In this document: piece by piece, positions 27,703 through 37,800 of the stretch
How the letters are laid out: every line of letters begins with the position of its first letter
How positions within the stretch are numbered: position 1 is the first letter of the stretch
Source: CALCHA01 sp035548175
Lineage (GTDB): Bacteria > Planctomycetota > Phycisphaerae > WQYP01
Assembly: GCA_035548175.1 (NCBI GenBank)
Contig: DASZTO010000024.1
Location: forward strand, 29,051-93,050
Reading direction: 5' to 3'
Length of the DNA stretch: 64,000 nucleotides
Notes under the pieces: generated by a model
What the model saw: only the letters and a program-made list of their open reading frames with translations
What the model was told of the DNA's origin: nothing
The model's database searches: none
Translations under genes and position numbers: made by a program

Positions 27703-29091
27703 ATGACCTTGTTGGACAGCTACATCTCCCAGCTCCAATCCATCGAGCCCAAGTCGGTTCGCGGCCAGGTCGAGTCCGTGCGCGGCCTCACCGTCCGCGT
27801 CGCCGATCTCGCCGCTCCTGTCGATTCCGCCGTCCAAATCATCAACGAGCGCGGCGAAAAAATTCCCGGGCAGGTCGTCGGCTTCGAAAACCAATTCGCC
27901 ATGGTCATGCCCCTTGGACCCCTCCAGGGCATCGCCCGCGGCAACACCGTCCGCACCACCTCCACCTCCCAGCGCATCATCTGCTCCCCGCTCCTCGTCG
28001 GCCGGGTTATCGACGCCCTCGGCCGCCCCATCGACGGCAAAGGCCCCATCAAGCTCCCCGAGCATCGCCCCGTCAACGTCCGCGCCATCGACTGCATGCG
28101 CCGCGTCCCCATCCACCAGCCCATCTCCACCGGCATCCGCTCCATCGACGGCCTCCTCACCTGCGGCCTCGGACAACGCATGGGCATCTTCGCCGGCCCC
28201 GGCGTCGGCAAATCCACGCTCATGTCCATGATCTCCAAAAACACCTCCGCCGATATCTCCGTCATCGCCCTGATCGGTGAGCGTGGCCGCGAAGTCCAGG
28301 ACTTCCTCCAGCATTCCCTCGGCGAAGAAGGCCTCCGCCGCGCCATCGTCGTCGTCTCCACCGCCGACGATCCCCCCATCCTCCGCGTCCGCGCCGCCCG
28401 TGCCGCCTGCACCATCGCCGAATATTTCCGCGATGGCGCGGGGGGAGCCGCCGGTGGGGGGGGCCTCAACGTCCTGCTCCTTCTCGACTCCCTCACCCGC
28501 ATGGCCCAGGCCCAGCGTCAGATCGGTCTCTCCGTCGGCGAGCCCCCCGCCACCAAGGGCTACACCCCCTCCGTCTTCGCCCTGCTTCCCGAAATCCTCG
28601 AACGCGCCGGAAAAACCGACACCGGCTCCATCACCGGCTTCTACACCATCCTCGTCGAAGGCGACGATTTCAACGAACCCATCGCCGACGCCGTCAAAGG
28701 CATCACCGATGGCCACCTCTGGCTCGACCGCCACCTTGCCAACAAAGGCCACTTCCCCGCCGTCGGCGTCCTTCAATCCATCTCCCGCGTCCGCACCGAT
28801 GTCACCGACAAAGACCACCAGGCCATGGCCCGCCGCATCAACCAGCTCCTCGCCACCTACGCCGACATCGAAGACCTCGTCAACATCGGCGCCTACACCC
28901 CCGGGGCCAACCCCGCCAACGACCTCGCCGTCCGCAGCAACCCCCGCATCGTCGATTTCCTCCAGCAAGCCACCGACGCCCCCAGCGGTTTCGACCAGAC
29001 CCGCGTCCACCTCGCCAATCTCTGCGCCACCATCGAAAAAGACGCCAAAGCGCTCGAACAAGGAAAACCCCCCGCGCAACGAAAAACCTAA
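27703..29091 (+). CDS. fliI: flagellum-specific ATPase FliI
   Basis: A 462-residue F1-type ATPase that energises flagellar protein export. Walker A is GPGVGKST, followed by ALIGERGREVQDF, the DSLTRMAQAQRQIGLSVGEPP-type region and the TGSITGFYTILVEGDD segment. A Gly/Ala-rich insertion (DGAGGAAGGGG, about residues 244-254) interrupts the usually short FRDxGxxVLL region before the Walker B strand. ATG 27703 is chosen; an upstream in-frame GTG lies inside the repeat. Confidence 0.96.
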   Translation: MTLLDSYISQLQSIEPKSVRGQVESVRGLTVRVADLAAPVDSAVQIINERGEKIPGQVVGFENQFAMVMPLGPLQGIARGNTVRTTSTSQRIICSPLLVGRVIDALGRPIDGKGPIKLPEHRPVNVRAIDCMRRVPIHQPISTGIRSIDGLLTCGLGQRMGIFAGPGVGKSTLMSMISKNTSADISVIALIGERGREVQDFLQHSLGEEGLRRAIVVVSTADDPPILRVRAARAACTIAEYFRDGAGGAAGGGGLNVLLLLDSLTRMAQAQRQIGLSVGEPPATKGYTPSVFALLPEILERAGKTDTGSITGFYTILVEGDDFNEPIADAVKGITDGHLWLDRHLANKGHFPAVGVLQSISRVRTDVTDKDHQAMARRINQLLATYADIEDLVNIGAYTPGANPANDLAVRSNPRIVDFLQQATDAPSGFDQTRVHLANLCATIEKDAKALEQGKPPAQRKT

Positions 29092-29100
29092 CCCCGCTTC

Positions 29101-29163
29101 CTCCTGACTCCTGACTCCTGACTACTGACTACTGACTACTGACTACTGACTACTGACTACTGA
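29101..29163 (+). repeat. nine tandem 7-bp units before fliJ
   Basis: Three CTCCTGA units are followed by six CTACTGA units without interruption, then a degenerate CTTCTCG. The array occupies most of the fliI-fliJ spacer and ends 17 bases before the fliJ start. A short relative, CTGACTACGGACTACTGACC, lies at 34421-34440. Confidence 0.97.
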
Positions 29164-29180
29164 CTTCTCGATTCTCCCTT

Positions 29181-29684
29181 ATGGCCCAACCCCGCTTCCA
29201 CTTCCCCCTCGAAGCCCTCCTCGAGCACCGCCGCGCCGCCGAGCGCGACCACATGCGCAAAGTCGCCCTCGCCCAGCAGGAAGTCCAATCCCTCCTCTCC
29301 ACCATCCGCACCGCCCAGCAACGCATCCTCGACGAAAACCGCGCCCTCTCCACCACCCACCTCACCGGCCGCCTCGATATGTCCGCCATCGCCTTCGGCA
29401 AACGCTACGTCGGCAACCTGCATGTCCAGATCGTCCTGACCGCGCAGAAACTCGCCGCCGCCGAGCAAAAAGTCGCCGCCGCCCGCGCCCAGCTCCTCCA
29501 GGCCGCCCGCGCCCGCAAGGTCATCGAAAAGCTCCGCGAAAAGCAGCACGCCCGCTGGCTCGCCGAACTCGAACGCAAAGACGCCGCCCTCATGGACGAA
29601 ATCGGCACCCAGATCGCCATCCGCGAAGCCGCCCGCATCGAAGCCGAATCCCCGACCATTCCCCAACCCGCAGGTGACCCATGA
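29181..29684 (+). CDS. fliJ: flagellar export protein FliJ
   Basis: A 167-residue, almost entirely helical protein typical of the FliJ central stalk of the export ATPase. It begins FHFPLEALLEHRRAAERDHM and continues with heptad-rich Ala/Glu/Gln segments. Family sequence conservation is low, so position between fliI and the motE-like gene and the N-terminal pattern carry the call. Its last codons overlap the next start by four bases. Confidence 0.88.
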   Translation: MAQPRFHFPLEALLEHRRAAERDHMRKVALAQQEVQSLLSTIRTAQQRILDENRALSTTHLTGRLDMSAIAFGKRYVGNLHVQIVLTAQKLAAAEQKVAAARAQLLQAARARKVIEKLREKQHARWLAELERKDAALMDEIGTQIAIREAARIEAESPTIPQPAGDP

Positions 29685-30409
29685 AAAAAATCGCCTCCTT
29701 CCTCACCCTCCTCGCCATCTTCAACCTCCTCGCCATCGCTGCTGTCGCGATCTACCTCTCCGCCACCAACCGCCTCGATGGCGCCAAGGCCCGCGCCATC
29801 GGCGATCTCCTCCGCCACCAGGGAGAGCCTCCCGCCCTGCGCGAAAAGCTCGCCGACATCCTCGATCCCAAGCCCGCCGCCACCGCTCCCGCCACGCAAA
29901 CCGCCGCCTCCCAATCCGCTCCCGACGCCGACATCCCCCTCGCCGCCTCCGCCCAGGACCGCCTCGACTTCGCCCGCCAGGCCATGGAACAGGAGCGCCT
30001 CCGCCTCGAAACCCAGGCGCAGGACCTGCAGCATCGGCAGGAATTGCTCGAACGCGAGCAGGCAGCCTTTGCGCAAAAGGTCGACGCCCTCGAAAAGGAC
30101 AAAAAAGATTTCGACGCCCGCGTCGCCGCCGCCTCCACCAAAACCAAGGACGACAATTTCCAGAAATCCCTCGCCCTCTACGACCAGATGAAACCCGATC
30201 AAATCAAGCAAATCTTCGTCGGAATGCCTCCCGACGTCGTCGCCAACTTCCTGCTTGCCATGGATCCTTCCCGCGCCGGAAAAATCATCGGTGAGTTCCA
30301 AACCGACCAGGAACAGAAGTACATCGCCTCCGTTCTCGAATTGATCCGCACCCGTGGCACGGACTCTGCATCTATTCCCACCACCCCTGCGAAGTCCAGC
30401 GGCTCCTGA
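29681..30409 (+). CDS. MotE-like protein (membrane helix, coiled coil, MgtE_N-like domain)
   Basis: A 242-residue protein with an N-terminal membrane helix (about residues 6-27), a Pro/Ala-rich linker, a coiled coil about 95-150 and a C-terminal MgtE_N-type helical domain with LYDQMKPDQIKQIFVGMPPD followed by VVANFLLAMDPSRAGKII. This architecture is that of MotE/FlbB-type motility proteins, which support stator or export function from the periplasmic side. It sits between fliJ and fliK with a four-base overlap upstream, as in many flagellar operons. Confidence 0.8.
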   Translation: MKKIASFLTLLAIFNLLAIAAVAIYLSATNRLDGAKARAIGDLLRHQGEPPALREKLADILDPKPAATAPATQTAASQSAPDADIPLAASAQDRLDFARQAMEQERLRLETQAQDLQHRQELLEREQAAFAQKVDALEKDKKDFDARVAAASTKTKDDNFQKSLALYDQMKPDQIKQIFVGMPPDVVANFLLAMDPSRAGKIIGEFQTDQEQKYIASVLELIRTRGTDSASIPTTPAKSSGS

Positions 30410-30420
30410 CGAGAACCCTC

Positions 30421-31956
30421 ATGCCCACCTCGCCCATCGCCACCTCCCTCGCCTCCGCCGCCAGCCAGTTGCCCGCCAAGCCCTCCTTCCCCGATCCCAC
30501 CTCCGATCCCCACACGCCGGACTTCTCCGACACCCTCCGCGCCGCCAGCCAGCCCAAACCCGGTCCCGCTCCCAGCCCCGCCGACGCCCCCAAGCCCCAA
30601 CCCGCGAAAGCCAAAGAGAAGTCCAGCACCGACGACGATCACAAATCCTCCGCCGACGACGCCACCGCCACACCCGCCGCCGACGCCGCTCCCGCCGCCG
30701 ATCAACCCGCCGAAAATTCCGCCACTCCCGACGATGACGCCTCCACCGCCGCCCCCAAAACCGCCAAGTCGCCGAAGCCTGAAAAAAACGACGATCCCGC
30801 CGCCAACACCCCGGACCTCACCGCTCTCCTCCTTGCCGCCGCCACGCCCCAACCCGTCGCTCAGCCAATCGCCAAAAAGACCACCGAAAAATCCCCCTCT
30901 CCCGCGCCCGCGCCGCAAGCCGCCGCCGCCGCGCAACTCCCCGCTCCCCTCCCCTCCGCCAAAGCCGCCCCCGCAAAAACCGCCGCCATGTCCCCCGCCG
31001 CCACCGCCGTTTCGCAGTCCACCGATGCACCCCCCGCGCACGAACCTCCCGCCGCAACGCCCGCCTCCGCCAGGTCCGACACCGTGCAACAACCCGCCAC
31101 CCCAACTCCGGCCAGCACCAAAGATCCGCTCCCCCCGCCAACGCCCGCCCCGGACGCTCTGGCCGAGAAACCCAAATCCAAAACCTCTTCCGCCCGGGCC
31201 GCCGCCACCGCAGCCGCCGCGGCATCCACGTCATTCGCCTCCGTCGCCGACCCCGCCGTCGCCGCAACCCCCGCCGCCTCCGCCGCCGCCGTAGCCGCCG
31301 CCGTCGCAACGACCGCCGCGCCTTCCGCGCCGACCGCCAAACCCGCGGACTCCGACTCGCCGAAATCCTCCGCCGCCGACTCCGCCGCCCTGCCCCTCAC
31401 CGCGCCCCCCGCCGGCGCAGACTCCGCCGCACACCGCGCAAACTCCGCCTCCGCCGCGCACGATTCGCCCCGCGCCGCCGACGACTCCACCTTCGATCAA
31501 ATCGTCCTCGGCCTCCGCTCCAAGCTCGACCCCTCCAACGGAAAGGCCGAAATCAGCCTCCAACCGCCATCCCTCGGCAAACTCACCGTCTCCATCTCCC
31601 TCAACAACGGCTCCCTCACTGCCCACTTCAGGGCCGCTTCCGATTCGGTACGTGACTTGCTATCCAGCAACATGGATAAGTTGAAAAATGTCCTTGAATC
31701 ACAGGGTGTCGCCGTCGATCGCCTTGCCGTCAATGCCTCCCCCGATACGCCCAACTCCGGCGGTTCCACCTCCGGCGGCAACAACTCCGCCAACTCCGGC
31801 TCCGCCAACCACGACGGCCGAAGCGCCGGCGATTACTCCCGCGATGGCTCCGGCAACTCCGGCCGCGATCCTCAACGCAAACCCCACTCCCCCTCCTTCG
31901 CCCGCCTCTGGAACGGCGCGCGATCCACGCCCGACCCCCTCGACCTCGTCGCCTGA
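30421..31956 (+). CDS. fliK: flagellar hook-length control protein FliK
   Basis: A 511-residue secreted ruler. The first 340 residues are Pro/Ala/Lys-rich and of low complexity, consistent with a variable ruler region. The C-terminal Flg_hook domain is clear: AEISLQPPSLGKLTVSISL and then LSSNMDKLKNVLESQGV. A Gly/Asn/Ser-rich tail follows. It lies 11 bases after the motE-like gene and 26 before flgD. Confidence 0.9.
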   Translation: MPTSPIATSLASAASQLPAKPSFPDPTSDPHTPDFSDTLRAASQPKPGPAPSPADAPKPQPAKAKEKSSTDDDHKSSADDATATPAADAAPAADQPAENSATPDDDASTAAPKTAKSPKPEKNDDPAANTPDLTALLLAAATPQPVAQPIAKKTTEKSPSPAPAPQAAAAAQLPAPLPSAKAAPAKTAAMSPAATAVSQSTDAPPAHEPPAATPASARSDTVQQPATPTPASTKDPLPPPTPAPDALAEKPKSKTSSARAAATAAAAASTSFASVADPAVAATPAASAAAVAAAVATTAAPSAPTAKPADSDSPKSSAADSAALPLTAPPAGADSAAHRANSASAAHDSPRAADDSTFDQIVLGLRSKLDPSNGKAEISLQPPSLGKLTVSISLNNGSLTAHFRAASDSVRDLLSSNMDKLKNVLESQGVAVDRLAVNASPDTPNSGGSTSGGNNSANSGSANHDGRSAGDYSRDGSGNSGRDPQRKPHSPSFARLWNGARSTPDPLDLVA

Positions 31957-31982
31957 ACTCTTACCCGCTGGAAAGGATTCCC

Positions 31983-32498
31983 ATGGCTGACGTCTCCGCA
32001 ATCACCGGCGCCTCCTCCTCCTCCGTCGGCGCCTCCTCCACCGCCGGCGCCACCTCCATGTCTTCCACCGATTTCATGCAGGTCATGCTCCAGCAGCTCG
32101 AACACCAGGACCCCCTCAACCCCACCGATTCCAACCAGCTCCTCACCCAGCTCGCGCAGATCTCACAGCTCCAGTCCAACACCGACATGCAGAATAACAT
32201 CGCCTCCCTCACCCTCCAGCAATCCATGGGCGCCGCCGGCAACCTCATCGGAAAGCAGGTCCAGGGCATCACCGAATCCGGCCAGAACACCACCGGCACC
32301 GTCACCAAGGTCCAGATCACCAACCAGCAGGTCTACCTCCAGCTCGACAACGGCGCCGCTCTCCCCATGAAGAACCTCACCATCATCGCCCAGAACCCAA
32401 CGACCACCACCTCCACCACCGGCGCCGCCACCTCCCAGACTTCCGCACAGCAGCTTCTTCAGATGCTCCAGTCCATCGCAGGCGGCTCCTCCTCCTAG
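31983..32498 (+). CDS. flgD: flagellar hook assembly scaffold FlgD
   Basis: A 171-residue hook cap. The FlgD N-terminal signature is present: STDFMQVMLQQLEHQDPLNP then DSNQLLTQLAQISQL. The C-terminal FLN/tudor-like portion of longer FlgD proteins is reduced to a short segment (LIGKQVQGITESGQNTTGTV), followed by a Thr/Ser/Gln-rich end. It precedes flgE. Confidence 0.93.
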   Translation: MADVSAITGASSSSVGASSTAGATSMSSTDFMQVMLQQLEHQDPLNPTDSNQLLTQLAQISQLQSNTDMQNNIASLTLQQSMGAAGNLIGKQVQGITESGQNTTGTVTKVQITNQQVYLQLDNGAALPMKNLTIIAQNPTTTTSTTGAATSQTSAQQLLQMLQSIAGGSSS

Positions 32499-32674
32499 AC
32501 CGCCGCCTGATTCACGTATTTCCACGGGCCGCTGGATGCAGCCCGCCAATCTCGTGCGCGGCGTGATCCATCGGGGCGGCGGAGCCCGCCCCATCACGTC
32601 GTGTTTATCATCTCCGTGGCCCGCGCTCGCGCCGTGACGCATCCCGCCGCCACTTCTTCATACTCGGAGGCCTC

Positions 32675-34414
32675 ATGGGCATCACCTCCTCCCTCGTCAC
32701 AGGTCTCTCCGGTCTCTCCACCTCACAGTCCCAGATCGACGTCGTCGGAAACAACATCGCCAACGTCAACACCGTCGGCTTCAAATCCTCCCGACTCGAT
32801 TTCAAAACCCAGTTCCTCGAAAACTTCTCCTACGGCACCGCGCCCTCCGCCGACGTCGGCGGAACCAACCCCCTTCAGATCGGACTGGGCACCCAGGCCG
32901 GCGCTATCACCAAAGACTTCGGCGACGGATCGCTACAGGTCACCGGCGTCCCCACCAATATGGCCATCCAGGGCAACGGCTTCTTTGTCCTCAAAGACGG
33001 CACGCGGCAGGTCTACACCCGCGACGGCTCCTTCCAGCTCAATGGCCTCAACCAACTCGTCTCCGGCACCGGCCAGCTCGTCCAGGGTTACGGCGCCGAC
33101 GCCAACTACAACATCACCGCCGGCGTCCTCACCAACCTCACCATCCCCGTCGGCTCCCTCACCGTCGCTCAGGCTACCTCCAAAACCACCTTCACCGGAA
33201 ACCTCAACACCGGCGGCGATCTCCCCACCGCCGTCTCCGACCTCACCCTCGGACAGCCCCTCTACCTCACCGACGGCGCCGGCGGCGTCAACCCCACCAC
33301 GCCTCCCACCGGCGCAACGCTCCTCACCGACATCACCGATTCCACCGGCGCCGCCCAGTTCCAGCTTGGCGATGTCATCACCCTCAAGGGAACCAAAGGC
33401 GTTCAGGACACCCGCGCCATCGCCCCCGAAACACTCACCGTCACCGGAACCACCACCCTCGCCGACCTCCAGTCCTTCTTCACCGGCACCCTCGGCATCG
33501 ATACCACCGCCGGCGCTAACGGCGCCATCGCCACCACTCCCGGCGTCACCATCCCCGCCACCGGAAACACCGCCACCCTCACCATCGACGGCAACCCAGG
33601 CCTCGAAAATGACCTCACGCTCGACAACAACTCCTTTTCCATCACCCGCGCAGGCACCGTCCTCACCCCCTACACCTTCACCAAAAATTCCACCGCCGAC
33701 GGCGAATCCACCGCCACCTCCATGACCGCTTACGATTCCCTCGGCACGCCCATCACCGTCAACATCACCGCCGTCCTCGAATCCAAATCCAGCTCCGGCT
33801 CCACCTGGCGCTACTTCGCCACCTCCCCCGCTAACACCAACCTCGCCCCGCCAAGCTCCACCGCCGTCGGCACCGGCACCCTCTCCTTCGATACCTCCGG
33901 ACACCAGGTCTCCTCCACAACGCCCATCGTCAACATCAATCGCGCCGGCACCGGCGCACAGCCCAACCTCTCCGTCAATATCGACTTCTCGCAAATCACA
34001 GCCCTCTCCGGCACCTCCAGCCAGATCGCCTCCACCTACCAGGACGGCTCGCCCCCGGGAACCCTCACCTCCTTCGCCATCGGCACCGACGGCATCATCA
34101 TGGGCTCCTTCTCCAACGGCCTCTCCCGCACCGTCGGTCAGGTCGCACTCGCCACCTTCCGCAACAACGAAGGCCTCATCGACGATGGCTCCAATACCTA
34201 CATCGAAGGACCCAACTCCGGTAACGCCATCATCTCCGCACCCCAACAACTCTCCTCGGGACGCATCGTCGCGGGCTCCCTCGAACTCTCAAACGTCGAC
34301 CTCTCCTCCGAATTCGTTCAGCTCATCGCCGCCTCCACCGCCTTCTCCGCCAGCTCCAAAGTCATCACCACCAGCAACCAACTCCTCCAGGACCTCCTCT
34401 CCTCCGTCCACTAA
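32675..34414 (+). CDS. flgE: flagellar hook protein FlgE
   Basis: A 579-residue hook subunit. N-terminal SSLVTGLSGLSTSQSQIDVV, then GNNIANVNTVGFK, and C-terminal ELSNVDLSSEFVQLIAAS with the terminal helix are classic for FlgE. The Thr/Gly-rich middle (about residues 150-450) forms variable surface domains. A GGAGG lies a few bases before ATG 32675. A 176-base spacer separates it from flgD; I found no sigma-54 consensus there. Confidence 0.96.
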   Translation: MGITSSLVTGLSGLSTSQSQIDVVGNNIANVNTVGFKSSRLDFKTQFLENFSYGTAPSADVGGTNPLQIGLGTQAGAITKDFGDGSLQVTGVPTNMAIQGNGFFVLKDGTRQVYTRDGSFQLNGLNQLVSGTGQLVQGYGADANYNITAGVLTNLTIPVGSLTVAQATSKTTFTGNLNTGGDLPTAVSDLTLGQPLYLTDGAGGVNPTTPPTGATLLTDITDSTGAAQFQLGDVITLKGTKGVQDTRAIAPETLTVTGTTTLADLQSFFTGTLGIDTTAGANGAIATTPGVTIPATGNTATLTIDGNPGLENDLTLDNNSFSITRAGTVLTPYTFTKNSTADGESTATSMTAYDSLGTPITVNITAVLESKSSSGSTWRYFATSPANTNLAPPSSTAVGTGTLSFDTSGHQVSSTTPIVNINRAGTGAQPNLSVNIDFSQITALSGTSSQIASTYQDGSPPGTLTSFAIGTDGIIMGSFSNGLSRTVGQVALATFRNNEGLIDDGSNTYIEGPNSGNAIISAPQQLSSGRIVAGSLELSNVDLSSEFVQLIAASTAFSASSKVITTSNQLLQDLLSSVH

Positions 34415-34420
34415 CATCTT

Positions 34421-34440
34421 CTGACTACGGACTACTGACC
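34421..34440 (+). repeat. short relative of the CTACTGA repeat before flbD
   Basis: CTGACTACGGACTACTGACC carries two to three degenerate units of the heptamer found before fliJ, and ends eight bases before the flbD start. Confidence 0.75.
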
Positions 34441-34448
34441 ACCGCCCC

Positions 34449-34646
34449 ATGATCCCCGTCACCAAACTCTCCAACCAGCCCGTCGTGATCAACGCCGAAC
34501 TCATCAAGTTCGTCGAATCCACGCCCGACACCCTCATCACCCTCACCACCGGCGATCGCGTGCTCGTCAAGGAATCCATGGACGAAATCATCCGCCGCGC
34601 CATCGACTACGGCCGCTCCCTCCGCCGCCTCCTCCCACCATCATAA
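34449..34646 (+). CDS. flbD: flagellar protein FlbD
   Basis: A 65-residue protein matching the FlbD/SwrD family: VTKLSNQPVVINAELIKFVE, then the TLITLTTGDRVLVKES motif and EIIRRAIDYGRS. SwrD raises stator power in Bacillus. It follows flgE, its frequent position (flgE-flbD-motA). In this window the run stops here; motAB, fliL and fliM/N are absent, and a minus-strand gene follows. Confidence 0.92.
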   Translation: MIPVTKLSNQPVVINAELIKFVESTPDTLITLTTGDRVLVKESMDEIIRRAIDYGRSLRRLLPPS

Positions 34647-34724
34647 AACCGTGATCCCTCCCAACACCCATCGCTCCCTCCCTGGAATCCCACCACCCCA
34701 AAATATCCAATCTACAAATCAAAA

Positions 34725-34822
34725 TTCGTGAAAATTTGTGCAAATTCGTGGACAATTCCCACCGTCGGCGGGGGGGGGGGACTTTCGTGCCTTTCGTGCC
34801 CTTCGTGGCTAATTTACGTCGC
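34725..34822. repeat. TTCGTG-type intergenic repeat, copy 2, with an 11-G run
   Basis: TTCGTG or TTTGTG at 34725, 34735 and 34745 (period ten), then eleven G (34770-34780), then TTCGTG at 34784, 34793 and 34802 (period nine) and GGCTAATTTACGTCG. It lies between the convergent ends of flbD and the giant TPR gene. Confidence 0.88.
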
Positions 34823-34824
34823 CG

Positions 34825-37800
34825 TCACTGCAGCGTCTTCAAAGCCTCCACCGCCATCGCCACCTCAGGCACCTTCCCCTCCGCGCTCATCCCCGCCAGC
34901 GCCCCCACATCCTCCAGGTGCATCCGCGCCAACCCAGACTGCCCCAGCTTCGCATACCCCACACCCAGGTGATAGTGCACCGCCGGATCCAGCCGCAACG
35001 CCGGCAACACCTTCGCCACCCGCTGCGTCCCCGCCCCAGCCTCCCCTGACAAAATCTCGATCCACCCCAGCGTGTCCTGGAACACCGGCACCTGCGGCGC
35101 TTTGGAAATCGCGAACTCGATGTCCTTCTTCGCCTCCGCCAGCGCCGCCTTGTCCTCCGGATGCGCCGCCGCCAGCATGTACGCCAGGTTGTTCGCCGCC
35201 GCCACATCGTCCGGGGCCGCCGCGCGTATCTTCCGGTCCAGCGCCACCGCGTCATCCAGCCGACCCAGCTTCTCATCCAGGCTCGCCAGCGCCATCAGCA
35301 CGTCCGCACGCCCCGTCGCCTCCAGCGGCTTGAGCACATCCAGCGCCGCCTGCGCCTTGCCCTCCTTGCTCCACGACGCCGCCAGCAGCACCCGCACTCC
35401 CGGCACATCGTCCCCCGCCTTGAACTTCGCCGCGATCTCATCCCGCGTTTTGTCCGCTTCCGCGGTCCGCTCCATCAGCGTCTCCGCCTGCTGCTTCACG
35501 ATCAGCGCGTCCGTCAACGCCGGGCCGCCATCCTTCGCCAGCTCGTCCGCCAGATCGATCGCCGCCGTGCTCCACCCCGCCTCCAGCACCCGGTTCGCCA
35601 GCGCCAGCTTCATCAGCCGCCCCGTCGCCTCCGGGCCGGTCCCCGCCTCCTCCATGACCTTCTGCACGTCCTGCGGAAATACCCGCGAATTCTTCCCAAT
35701 TTCCTCCAGCGCCCCCGGCCGCTCCCCCGGCGACATCGCCGCCACCGTCGCAATCACCACCGACGGCACCCCCGCCGCCAGCACCCGCCGGTCCGCCTTC
35801 CCCGTCCCCGTCTCGATCCCCACGAACGTCTTGTTGAACGTCGGCCCGTCATCCTTCAATCCCTGTACCCCCGCCGCCTCCCTCTTTTTCCCGTCCAGCA
35901 ACTCCAGCAGCGCCCGATCAATCGCGCCCGCCGTCACCGAATCCTTATCCATCGACTCCAGCAATTTCACCGCCCCCGCGTAATCCTTCCCCTCCCGCGC
36001 CGCCATCGCCGCCAGCAGCGTCCAGTTCTGCCACTGCTGCGAATTCGCCAGCGTCTGCGTCCGCTGCGCCAACGCCAGCTCCTTCGCCGCCGGCGCCTTG
36101 CCCGCACGCACCAGCGTGTGAAACAGCGGCACCGACGCCTGCTGCGCCGCCGCTGCCGACGTCTTCGACAATTCCTCCAGCTCCGCCGCTCCCTTCTCCG
36201 CATTCCCCGCCTCCGTATCCAGCGCCGCCAGCGCGATCCGCGCCGCCGGGTATTCCCCCGCATACGACGGGATCTGCTCCAGTTCCTTCCGCGCTTCCTC
36301 CGGTCGCTTCAATTCCTCCCACCCCCGGCCCACCGCCAGCATCGACTCAAAATCCTTCGCCGATCCCGCATCGCTCGCCAGCTCCGTCGCCGCCTCCTTC
36401 AGCAGCCCCATCGAAATCAAATACCGCAGCCGCGCGCTCGTCGCCAGCTCCTTGCCCGTCGGTCCCATCGACTTGGTCTCTTCCAGCGTCGCCAGCGCCG
36501 CCGGCGTGTCCCCCATCGCCGCCTGCGTCTCCGCCAGCGATATCCGATAGTGCGGATTCGACGTGTCCCGCGCCACCAGCGACTGCCTGACCTTCAACGC
36601 CGCCGCCGGATCGCTCGTCTCCAGCAGCGTCGCATACGCGTCCAGCAACTGCGGATCCGCCCCCGCCGCCGTCGCCCGCGGCTTCAAAATCGCCGCCGCT
36701 TTTTCCGTCTGACCCGCCGCCACCTCCCGCTGCACCAGCGCCAGCACCAGCGGCGGCACCGTGTCGCTCGTCAGGCTCCCCGCCAGCGCCGCCAGCTCCC
36801 CCTCCGACCCCGCCCGGTCCCCCAGCGCCAGCAGCTTGTCCGCCGCCATCAGCCGCAGGCCCGGCGCAAAATACCCATCCCTCGCCGCATACGCCTCCGC
36901 ATCCTTCTTGATCGCATCCCCGTTCTTCTGGCTCGCATCCAGGTCCAGCAGCGCCGTGTACAACGCATCCCGCGCCGGCCGCGATTCCGTCAGCCGCGCG
37001 CTCGCCTCCAGCCCGTTCACGTAATACTTCCGCGCCAAATCACCCTTCCCCGCCGTCTCATACAGCCGCCCGATCGCCCACGCACCCAGCGACGGATTGA
37101 TCCCCTGCAGCTGATCCCCAAACCCCACCCCGCCCAGCGCCGCGTCCGCCGTCGGAAACAGCGACACGAACGTCGCATACGCCGGCAGCGTGTCCGGCTG
37201 ATTGCTCGCTCCCGCCAACGCCTCCTTCGCCGCCTCCTCCTGCTTGCCCATCTCCCCCAGCGCCTCCGCCGCCGCCAGGTGCAACCCCGCATTGTTCGGA
37301 TCCTTCACCAGCGCGTTCCGCGCAATCGTCAACGCCCCGCTCGCATCCTTCCGCGCCAACGCCGCATGCGCCGCGCTTAACGGATCGCTCCCAGCGTCCG
37401 CCCTCGCCGTCTGTGTCGCCGCCGCCCCACCGCTCATCATCGCCTCCGCCTCCGACTCCAGCTCCGACGCCTCCGCTTGCTTCCCCCGCGCCAGCACCGG
37501 CTTCAACACCCCCTCCGCCTGCGCCGGCAGCCTCAGCGTCAGATACCCCCGCGCCACACGCACCGCTTCGTCCGGCGTCAACGTCCCCTTCGCCGCCTCG
37601 TCCAGCTGCGCCCGCGCGTCCGCCCGCAGACCCGATCCCGCCAGCACGCTCGCATACTCCAGCCGCAGCGTCACGTTCTTCGGATCCTCCGTTACCGCCG
37701 CCGCCAGCATCTTCCGCGCCTCCGCCGCGTTCCCGCTCGATAACGCTATCTCCCCCTTCAGACGCTGCGTCGTCGCATCATTCGCCGGCATCTTCTCGAT

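Noticed and set aside
28274..29107. Long Pro/Ser/Ala-rich frames over fliI, fliJ, fliK and flgE in alternative frames on both strands
   Set aside because: Compositional shadows of C-ending codons; no domains, no ribosome-binding sites, and real flagellar genes occupy the same DNA.
29101..29163. Heptamer array considered as a CRISPR
   Set aside because: Units are contiguous and only seven bases long, with no spacers and no cas genes in the window.
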